From the NCBI GenBank assembly GCA_937895955.1, contig CALAZI010000016.1, positions 1-18,879 of the forward strand: 18,879 nt of DNA. Reading direction: 5' to 3'. Position numbers and translations under genes: made by a program. The stretch comes from an uncultured Alphaproteobacteria bacterium. Its GTDB lineage: Bacteria > Pseudomonadota > Alphaproteobacteria > Caulobacterales > Parvularculaceae. Shown here in pieces: positions 13,002-18,879 of the stretch (positions are counted from its first letter, which is position 1; each line of letters begins with the position of its first letter). The notes beneath the pieces are model-generated. The model worked only from the letters and a program-made list of their open reading frames with translations, ran no database searches and had not been told where the DNA came from.

Positions 13002-14252
13002 CTAGTGATCGTGACTGGCGCCGGACTTCTCGACGTCCTGGCGGATGAGAAACGCGTTCTTCGCGACATACTCGACGCCGGGATCGACGCCGCCCAGAAC
13101 CTCGGTCCATTCCGGCGTTTGACGGCCCAGCTCCAGCATGCGGACCTCATAGGTGTCGCCGACGCGTGCGAAGACGACGGTGAAGTCGCGGAAGCGCTGC
13201 AACGCTTCCGTTTTTACGGCGAGCGGAACGTCCGACTTGCCGATGACGACGACGCCTTCGACCGCCTGACCAGGCCGCCAGGTGAGATTTTCGTTTGGCA
13301 ATTCGACATGCGCGACAATGGTCTGGGTCATCATGTCGGCGGAATGCAGCACGGCCTCGATCGCCGCTTCGGCCGATGCCTCGCCATCGAGGCTTCGAAT
13401 GGTCACTTTCTGGCCGGCGGCGAGGCGTTCGGCGTCTCTTGGATAAACATAAAACTGGGCGCGCACCTGCGTCGCGTCGGCGATGACATAGAGCGGCGCT
13501 TCGCCGGCGACATCGCCGACATTGGCGCGGCGCTCGAAGACGACGCCGGCGATCGGCGCCGGGATCGCGTAGGTCTGGAGACTGCTGCTGGCGGTGACCT
13601 TGGCGAGGACTTCGCCTTTCTCAACGCGTTCGCCGATCTTCTTGGTCATTTCTACAATGCGGCCCGGAAACCACGCGGCGATTTCGGCGCGGCCCTGCGG
13701 TTGCAGTTCGACACGGCCGGCGAGGTTCACCGTCTCTTCAATGGTGGCGGGACCGGCTTTCTCGACCGCCACGCCGGCGGCGTCCGCTTGCGCGCGGCCG
13801 AAGCTCGTGCGTCCTTCATAGGACGGGTAGTCCCAAGCATGCGCCTTGCCGTCATGAGTCGCACGAACTGAAACATCGAAACTGTGCGGCTCGGCGACAA
13901 CGGCGTCGCCGCGCAGGAAATCTTCCTGCGGCGCGAACGCGAAGCGGTCGTTGGCTCCGCCAAGCCGCCCGAGTTCGATGGTCAGATCAACGCCGGCCGG
14001 ATCGAGCGGCTTGTTGTTGAGGTACGGATAGACGCGGTATTCCGGATCGACGCCGTCCTCGAAGATCGTCACTTCGACCGCGAACTCGCCATCGCGCAGC
14101 ATCCGGCCGCGATGGGGTCCGCGCTCATAGTCAGCCGCGGCCGTCTCGGCATGGCTTTCTTCGACAGGGGCAGTCGCGGCGCCGCATCCGGCGAGCGCGA
14201 GCAGCGCGGCGAGCGGCGCACCGCGCAGGACTGTGAGGAACTGGGTTGTCAT
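13002..14252 (-). CDS. czcB: CzcB-like periplasmic adaptor (membrane fusion) lipoprotein
   Basis: The adaptor bridges the RND pump and the outer-membrane factor. The 416-residue protein has a lipobox ALAGC with Cys23, so it should be lipid-anchored. A heavy-metal-adaptor N-terminal domain follows (about 40-165, RGPHRGRMLRDGEFAVEVTI, a CzcB-type extension). The barrel-sandwich halves are EETVNLAGRVELQPQGRAEI and PAPIAGVVFERRANVGD around a very short hairpin. A beta-barrel region precedes a C-terminal membrane-proximal domain, and the tail SGASHDH has two His residues. The start overlaps the czcC stop as ATGA, with GGAGAG 6 nt upstream. Direct linkage to czcA and czcC makes the assignment secure; substrate is inferred from the pump. 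Confidence 0.9.
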   Translation of the reverse strand: MTTQFLTVLRGAPLAALLALAGCGAATAPVEESHAETAAADYERGPHRGRMLRDGEFAVEVTIFEDGVDPEYRVYPYLNNKPLDPAGVDLTIELGRLGGANDRFAFAPQEDFLRGDAVVAEPHSFDVSVRATHDGKAHAWDYPSYEGRTSFGRAQADAAGVAVEKAGPATIEETVNLAGRVELQPQGRAEIAAWFPGRIVEMTKKIGERVEKGEVLAKVTASSSLQTYAIPAPIAGVVFERRANVGDVAGEAPLYVIADATQVRAQFYVYPRDAERLAAGQKVTIRSLDGEASAEAAIEAVLHSADMMTQTIVAHVELPNENLTWRPGQAVEGVVVIGKSDVPLAVKTEALQRFRDFTVVFARVGDTYEVRMLELGRQTPEWTEVLGGVDPGVEYVAKNAFLIRQDVEKSGASHDH

Positions 14253-15490
14253 TCGGAACTCTCCACTAACGACGTTGTCGGCATGGCGCCGTTGAGGCGC
14301 GCGAGCCGGATTTCAGCTTTCTGAAAGGTTGCGAGCGCGGCGATTTGCCGTTCGCGCGCTTGGGTCAACGCCGCCTCCGCATCGAGAACTTCGATGTAGG
14401 AAAGCCCACCTTGGGCGTAGGCGGACAGGGTCTCGCTGTGCGCCTGCTCCGTGCCCGGAATGATGCGCGTCGCATAGGCCTCTATCTCGCCGCGTGCGGC
14501 CGTCGCCTGCGAGGCTAGATAAGCGGTTTCGCGCGCTAATGCGCGCTCGCGCGCCTTCAGTTCATAGTCGGCGCGCCTCTCCTTCGCGCGCGCCGATGCG
14601 ATGGCGCCGGCATTCCGTTTCCAGATCGGCAAGGGCACGCTGACGCCGACGATGAACGCGGAACTATCAGACTGGCGCAATTGCCGGAAGCCGGCGGTGA
14701 CGCTCGGGTCCGGCTTTTGCTTCGCGCGTTCGACATCGACCTCGGCCGCCGCGCGCGCGCGCTCCGCTTCGGCAAGTGCGATGTCAGCTGAAATCGTTTC
14801 CGTAGCGCCGCGAAGCGCGATGGTCTCGAACGATCGGGCGTCGAGGCTGAAAGTGGTTTCGCCGCCCCAATAGCTTGCCAGCGCCGCTTTCGCCGCTGCC
14901 GCGCGCGCTATCGCGCCGGCTTCAGTGGTCTCAGCTTCCGCCAGTTGCGCGGCGACGCGCGATCCGGCGGCCGCGGGGTCGCGAGCCGCGGCGACCCGGC
15001 GGGCGACCGCCGCTGACAGCTCCCGCGCGGTTGCGACGCGGCGCGTCGCGATCCGGGCCAGCGCCTCGGCCGCCTGCGCGTCGACAAAGGCGGCTTCGAC
15101 CGCCTCCTGAAGGTCGGCGCGCGACAAGCCTGCACGGAGCAACGCGGCCGCGGCCTCTCCTTGCGCGGCGCGCCGTCGCGCGCGCCTGTCGCCGCCGAGC
15201 GAGAACTCCTGGCTCAGGGAATAGGTCGCCTGTGCGCCATCGACCCCGGAAAACGTGTCCGTGCCGCCGAAATCTTCGAGCAGCACGTCGAGCGTCGGAT
15301 TGGCGCGCGCGCCCGCCTGGAGGACTAATGCTTCAGCGGCGTTCGCGCCCTCGCGCGCCGCCGCAACGCCCGGATCGTCGCCCAGCGCGCGGCGCACCGC
15401 TTCCAGGCGGGTCAAGGTTTCTTGCGCCTGCGCGGGCGCGCCGGTGATGAGGGCGATCCCCCAAAGGGTCGCCGAGATAACGAGTCGCAA
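14249..15490 (-). CDS. czcC: CzcC-like outer-membrane factor (TolC family)
   Basis: This is the outer-membrane channel of the CzcCBA system. With the start at 15490 it has 413 residues: a signal peptide MRLVISATLWGIALITGAPA ending AQA before QETLTRLEAV, then two long Ala/Arg/Glu-rich helical repeats. The structure is typical of the outer-membrane efflux protein family (helices with EAVRRALGDDPGV near the start and YAQGGLSYIEVLDAEAALTQ near the end). The open frame reaches a TTG at 15511, but AGGAGG (15502-15497) lies inside it, exactly 6 nt before a second TTG at 15490 that begins a proper signal peptide; I therefore choose 15490. The 3' end overlaps czcB by 4 nt (ATGA). Confidence 0.88.
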   Translation of the reverse strand: MRLVISATLWGIALITGAPAQAQETLTRLEAVRRALGDDPGVAAAREGANAAEALVLQAGARANPTLDVLLEDFGGTDTFSGVDGAQATYSLSQEFSLGGDRRARRRAAQGEAAAALLRAGLSRADLQEAVEAAFVDAQAAEALARIATRRVATARELSAAVARRVAAARDPAAAGSRVAAQLAEAETTEAGAIARAAAAKAALASYWGGETTFSLDARSFETIALRGATETISADIALAEAERARAAAEVDVERAKQKPDPSVTAGFRQLRQSDSSAFIVGVSVPLPIWKRNAGAIASARAKERRADYELKARERALARETAYLASQATAARGEIEAYATRIIPGTEQAHSETLSAYAQGGLSYIEVLDAEAALTQARERQIAALATFQKAEIRLARLNGAMPTTSLVESSE

Positions 15491-15496
15491 GGAGTT

Positions 15497-15502
15497 CCTC
15501 CT
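15497..15502 (-). promoter_or_regulatory. Perfect Shine-Dalgarno AGGAGG that fixes a TTG start for czcC
   Basis: On the minus strand AGGAGG is followed by a 6-nt spacer, AACTCC, and TTG at 15490. It would be wasted inside the coding sequence if translation began at the upstream TTG (15511), so it decides the start. Confidence 0.8.
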
Positions 15503-15550
15503 CTGTCGCAAACGATGAAGGCGCCACTATGCGCGGCGTCGGCGTTTCGA

Positions 15551-15946
15551 TCAGAGGGATGTGCGGGGAGGCTTGAAGGGAGACTCGTCCCGGGCTTTGG
15601 ACGACAGTCTGTCGGGATCGAAGAAATACGCGCGCTGCGACGCAAGCGCGATACTGAGGACGCTCAGTGAATCGGCCGGGCCGAATTGCGGCGCAGCGTG
15701 CGAATGAAAGCCGCTTTCGTGATGGTCCGAGGCCGGTTCCAGGGGATCGCCGACTGGTGCGCGGAAGCCGGCGTCGGCAAAATCCTCGTGATGGTCGGCG
15801 TCACCGTGCCGATGATCGTCGCCGAGGACATGGACATCGTGAAATCCCGAATAGGTGTGCGCATGCGCGGTCGAGGTCGCGACCGCGCCGTAGAGGGCGA
15901 GAGCGACTGTCATCAGGACCGCGAGGCATCGGCGCAAGCAGAACAT
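15551..15946 (-). CDS. Small histidine-rich exported protein, CzcI-like, heading the czcCBA operon
   Basis: The 131-residue protein starts with a signal peptide (about 1-27, RRCLAVLMTVALALYGAVAT) and continues into a His/Asp-rich segment. Twelve His residues fall between positions 28 and 83, in motifs such as HVLGDDHRHGDADHHEDF and HHESGFHSHA. The C-terminal part SVLSIALASQRAYFFDPDRL and the end FKPPRTSL resemble the CzcI/DUF2946 type of periplasmic proteins. CzcI homologues precede czcC in Czc operons and are thought to sense or buffer metal. The gene lies 60 nt upstream of czcC, so co-transcription is likely. The ribosome-binding site is weak. The CzcI label rests on position and composition, not strong similarity. 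Confidence 0.7.
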   Translation of the reverse strand: MFCLRRCLAVLMTVALALYGAVATSTAHAHTYSGFHDVHVLGDDHRHGDADHHEDFADAGFRAPVGDPLEPASDHHESGFHSHAAPQFGPADSLSVLSIALASQRAYFFDPDRLSSKARDESPFKPPRTSL

Positions 15947-16062
15947 AAGACGGTTCTACACAGAATTTCTTAACGTGTCATATAAGGCGACAAGCGGGAA
16001 TTTGGCCCTTGGCGGCCAAATCAGGGGACATAAGGGGCTTGCGATGCTCGCCGAGCGGCAAG
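15947..16062 (-). other. Spacer between the ATPase gene and the His-rich gene, with inverted repeat
   Basis: This 116-bp gap is the largest between minus-strand genes of the island. TTTGGCC (16001-16007) and GGCCAAA (16014-16020) form a 7-bp inverted repeat with a 6-nt loop. No T-run follows, so it is not a typical terminator; it could be an operator. A TATATG at 15985-15980 is a possible -10 box, but no convincing -35 partner was seen. Confidence 0.35.
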
Positions 16063-18138
16063 TCAATCACTTTTCCCCCGGCGGTAGGCGAGCAGGCGCA
16101 GCGCGTTGGCGACGACGATCAGCGTCGAGCCCTCGTGGACGACGATCGCCGCGCCGATGTTAAGTCCGAAGAGCGTCGCCGGGATGAGAAGCGCCACGAC
16201 GCCGAGGCTCGCCCAGAGATTCTGTTTGATGATCGCGCTCGTCTGCCGGCTGAGGCCAAGGGCGAAGGGCAGATGGCGCAGATCGTCCGCCATCAGCGCC
16301 ACGTCGGCGGTTTCAAGCGCGACATCGGAGCCCGCTGCCCCCATGGCGACGCCGACCGTCGCTTCGGCGAGCGCCGGCGCATCGTTGACGCCGTCTCCGA
16401 CCATGGCGATGGCGCCATCGCCGCGTAGTTTGCGAATGTAAGCGACCTTGTCCTCCGGCATCAGCGCACCGCGCGCCTCGTCAAGCCCTACCTTCATGGC
16501 GATGGCGTCTGCGACTTTCTGGTTGTCGCCAGTCAGCATGATCATGCGCGCAACGCCGAGCTTGCGAAGATCCGTGATGACGGCGGCTGCAAAGTTGCGT
16601 TCGACATCGATAAGCCCGAGAACGCCGAGCGATCGTTGCTCGCGCTGGACGATCATCACGGTGCGGCCGTCCTGCTCCAGGCGGCGCGCCGCTTCCCGAA
16701 CGTCGTCGGACATCGCCAGCGCGTTCTCCCCGTCGAACATCGCCGGCTTGCCGATGTGAACGATGGCGCCGTCGATACGGCCCTTGACGCCATTGCCGGT
16801 GATGCTTTCGACGCCCTTCGCGATCAGCCGCGGTGCGGACCCGAGTTTAGGCGACGCGTCGCGCACGACGGCGGCGGCGAGCGGATGATCGCTCTGTTCC
16901 TCGATGGCGACGGCGACGGCGAGGAGTTCAGCTTCGGCGACGCCGTTCGCCGGAACGATATCGACAAGCCTCGGCTTTCCTTCCGTCAGCGTCCCGGTCT
17001 TGTCGAACGCGACGACGCTCAGCGTTCCGAGATTTTCAAGCGCGGCGCCGCCCTTGACGAGAACGCCGCCGCGTCCCGCGCGGGCGATGCCGCTGAGGAT
17101 CGCGCTCGGAACAGAGATCGCGAGCGCGCAGGGGCTTGCGGCGACGAGGACCGCCATGGCCCGGTAGAAGCTCTTGGAGAACGGCTCATCGACGACGACC
17201 CACGCGCATAGCAGAAGACTGACAAGCTCCAGTACGCACGGAACGAAGAGGCGCTCGAAACGGTCCGTGAAGTTCTCCGTCGGCGAGCGCTGCAGCTGCG
17301 CGTCCGCGACCATGCGTGCGACGCGGGCGACCGTCGATTCAGCGGCTGGCCTTGCAACATAGACGTCGATCGCGCCGGCGCCGTTGATTGTTCCAGCGAA
17401 GACGCGGTGCTCAGCCGAAATTTTTGCGAACTCGGCCGCATCGGGTCTGCCGGCGATCGGGCGCTTATCGACGGGCGCGCTTTCGCCCGTGACAGGCGCC
17501 TGATTGATGCTGCTTTCTCCGACAACAACAACGCCGTCCGCCGGCAAGCGCTCGTTGGGCCTGACGACGACTAGGTCGCCGACCCGGAGATCTTCGACGG
17601 GAACGTGCTTGATTGCGCCGCCGCTGCGCACGTTTGCGCGATCCGGCGCGAGTTTCGCGAGCGCTTCGATTTCGCGGCGCGCACGCCCCATCGCGAATTC
17701 CTCAAGCGCATGACCGAGGCTGAAGAGGAACAGAAGGAGCGAGCCTTCCGCCCAGCTTCCGAGCGCGGCAGCGCCGGCCGCCGCGACCAGCATCAGCGTG
17801 TCGATCCTGAAGCGCTTCGCCGCGATGTTCCCAATCGCTTCACGCAGCGTGAAGTAGCCGCCGAAGAAATAGGCGGCTGCGTAGAACGGGAGCGCCGCGC
17901 CGCCGCCGCGCTCAATCAGCCAGCCGACGGCGAGCGCCGCGCCGGACAAGAACGCGAAGATGAGTTCGCCATGGCGGCCGAAAATCCCGGCGTGCTCATG
18001 CAGGTCCAGTTTCGAGTCGCCGCTGCCTCGATGAGGCGACGAGAGCGCCGCCGCATGGTCATCGGGCCTCGGCGGCGCCGGCGCCTGCTCCGTGTAAAGA
18101 TCGCCATTCGCTTCGACTGGCGCGGTGTTGCGGTTCAT
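16063..18138 (-). CDS. P1B-4-type heavy-metal P-type ATPase (CzcP/CoaT-like)
   Basis: This inner-membrane pump exports divalent metal using ATP. The 691-residue protein has all P-type motifs: TGES (217-220), DKTGT with phosphorylated D379, SDHP (417-419 region) and GDGVNDAP (581-588). The transport-site motif is SPC (335-337), not CPC, and the last helices contain HEGST (668-672). SPC plus HEGxT defines subgroup P1B-4, whose members move Co2+, Zn2+, Cd2+ or Fe2+. There is no N-terminal HMA domain, only a roughly 55-residue tail with scattered His (HEHAGIFGRHGE). The ATG at 18138 follows the upstream RND gene by 34 nt, with GGGAA about 8 nt before it. Its place beside CzcCBA matches CzcP, which boosts periplasmic supply to the RND pump. 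Confidence 0.93.
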   Translation of the reverse strand: MNRNTAPVEANGDLYTEQAPAPPRPDDHAAALSSPHRGSGDSKLDLHEHAGIFGRHGELIFAFLSGAALAVGWLIERGGGAALPFYAAAYFFGGYFTLREAIGNIAAKRFRIDTLMLVAAAGAAALGSWAEGSLLLFLFSLGHALEEFAMGRARREIEALAKLAPDRANVRSGGAIKHVPVEDLRVGDLVVVRPNERLPADGVVVVGESSINQAPVTGESAPVDKRPIAGRPDAAEFAKISAEHRVFAGTINGAGAIDVYVARPAAESTVARVARMVADAQLQRSPTENFTDRFERLFVPCVLELVSLLLCAWVVVDEPFSKSFYRAMAVLVAASPCALAISVPSAILSGIARAGRGGVLVKGGAALENLGTLSVVAFDKTGTLTEGKPRLVDIVPANGVAEAELLAVAVAIEEQSDHPLAAAVVRDASPKLGSAPRLIAKGVESITGNGVKGRIDGAIVHIGKPAMFDGENALAMSDDVREAARRLEQDGRTVMIVQREQRSLGVLGLIDVERNFAAAVITDLRKLGVARMIMLTGDNQKVADAIAMKVGLDEARGALMPEDKVAYIRKLRGDGAIAMVGDGVNDAPALAEATVGVAMGAAGSDVALETADVALMADDLRHLPFALGLSRQTSAIIKQNLWASLGVVALLIPATLFGLNIGAAIVVHEGSTLIVVANALRLLAYRRGKSD

Positions 18139-18172
18139 GAACTGGATTCCCGAAAGTCATGGAAGCGCCCGC

Positions 18173-18879
18173 TTACTCCGCCGGGGCCGGTTGCGGCACA
18201 AAGACTGGTTCTATCTGGGCGCGGCTCGCGCGCGCCGGCCTCAGCACGAGGCGGCAGATGGCCGGCAACACGAACAGCGTCAGGATCGTCGCGGTGATAA
18301 GGCCGCCGATGACGACGGTCGCGAGCGGCTTTTGCACCTCGGCGCCGACGCCATGCGCGATCGCCATCGGGACGAAGCCGATGGCGGGCACGATCCCGGT
18401 CATGAGGACGGCGCGGAAGCGTTCGGCCATGCCGTCATGGATCGCGGCGTCAACGGCCATGCCGCCGTCGATACGGGCGTTGATCGCGGTCATGACGACA
18501 AGGCCGTTGAGCACGGCGACGCCGGCGAGACAGATGAAGCCGACAGCCGCGGAGATTGAGAACGGCATGCCGGTCAGCGCCAAGGTGAAGACGCCGCCGG
18601 CGAGCGCCAGCGGCACGGCGGAGAAGACGGCGCCGGCGGCGCGCAGCGTTCCAAGCGCCATGTAGAGCAGCGCGAAAATGAGCGCGAAGGCGGCCGGGAC
18701 GACGACAGAAATGCGTTGCGAGGCGCTTTTCAGGTTCTCGAACTGGCCGCCCCAGACGAGCCATGTTCCCGCGGGCAGCGCCACGTCGCGCTCGACGAGG
18801 GTCTGCGCCTCGGTGACGAAAGAGCCGAGGTCGCGGCCGCGGACATTGGCCTGCACGACGACGCGGCGCTTGCCGTTTT
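18173..18879 (-). CDS. Second heavy-metal efflux RND pump, C-terminal part (cut by window edge)
   Basis: The last 235 or so residues of another CzcA/CusA-family pump are visible. They run from NGKRRVVVQANVRGRDLGSF through the second six-helix bundle to a polar tail ending PVFVPQPAPAE. The stretch GVAVLNGLVVMTAINARID is the RND signature matching GVAVLNGVVMMTFIRSLAE of the czcA gene at 9807-12989. The two are clearly related but differ throughout, so they are separate paralogues rather than a recent duplication. The reading frame is open to the right edge; an internal GTG at 18856 is not the true start. Its metal specificity motif in TM4 is outside the window. It precedes the P1B-4 ATPase by 34 nt, so the two are probably co-transcribed. 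Confidence 0.9.
   Translation of the reverse strand, partial: NGKRRVVVQANVRGRDLGSFVTEAQTLVERDVALPAGTWLVWGGQFENLKSASQRISVVVPAAFALIFALLYMALGTLRAAGAVFSAVPLALAGGVFTLALTGMPFSISAAVGFICLAGVAVLNGLVVMTAINARIDGGMAVDAAIHDGMAERFRAVLMTGIVPAIGFVPMAIAHGVGAEVQKPLATVVIGGLITATILTLFVLPAICRLVLRPARASRAQIEPVFVPQPAPAE

Noticed and set aside
10749..13871. A 1,040-residue open frame on the plus strand
   Set aside because: It lies antisense to czcA and czcB, is extremely rich in Asp, Arg and His as expected from the complementary frame of GC-rich coding DNA, and resembles no family.
1..18879. CRISPR array, tRNA, rRNA or insertion-sequence ends
   Set aside because: I saw no regularly spaced repeat-spacer structure, no tRNA cloverleaf-like segment, no transposase and no matching terminal inverted repeats with target duplications.

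Overview
The window is GC-rich accessory DNA from what looks like an alphaproteobacterium, probably Hyphomicrobiales. I infer this from protein style and gene neighbourhoods, since no rRNA or tRNA is present. It has two halves: an element backbone with defence and stability genes (about 1-7,600), and a heavy-metal efflux island (about 8,000-18,879) on the minus strand apart from the small plus-strand DUF3147 gene at its start.

Left half. The minus strand ends in a type I restriction-modification cassette: a half-size, single-TRD HsdS followed 3 nt later by the N-terminal part of HsdM, which runs off the edge. A sigma70-like promoter sits so close to the hsdS start that the transcript may be leaderless, and an inverted repeat overlaps the start codon. 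Next comes an Xre/RES toxin-antitoxin pair (NAD+-degrading RES toxin) with its own promoter and palindrome. Then follows a conjugation/mobilisation block: a DUF3363/VirD2-type relaxase, a TraF-like S26 peptidase and an AlpA-type HTH protein. The 133 bp between traF and the relaxase gene hold a strong hairpin next to a nic-like CATCCT, which I propose as an oriT candidate. A divergent plus-strand pair (Xre regulator plus an 83-aa unknown) starts from a promoter embedded in a tandem operator array (TTATTC boxes about every 20 bp). An unknown five-helix membrane protein and a DUF736 gene with a tandem-hairpin terminator follow. About 620 bp of noncoding, partly structured DNA separates DUF736 from the metal island.

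Right half. A small DUF3147 membrane protein lies on the plus strand. Facing it, on the minus strand and in transcription order, are: the C-terminal part of a second heavy-metal RND pump (cut by the right edge), a P1B-4-type metal ATPase, a His-rich small periplasmic protein (CzcI-like), a CzcC-like outer-membrane factor, a CzcB-like lipoprotein adaptor, a CzcA-like RND pump, a HupE/UreJ protein and a single-pass transmembrane anchor protein. From czcC onward genes overlap or are at most about 15 nt apart, so they form an operon; the upstream genes may share it. The ATPase would move divalent metal from cytoplasm to periplasm, and CzcCBA would expel it across the outer membrane. The jobs of HupE and the anchor protein in this setting are not established.

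The layout suggests an integrative conjugative or mobilisable element carrying metal resistance as cargo, with RM and TA modules inserted beside the relaxase. The repA-parA-DUF2840 genes I would expect between the AlpA and S26 genes in related elements are absent.
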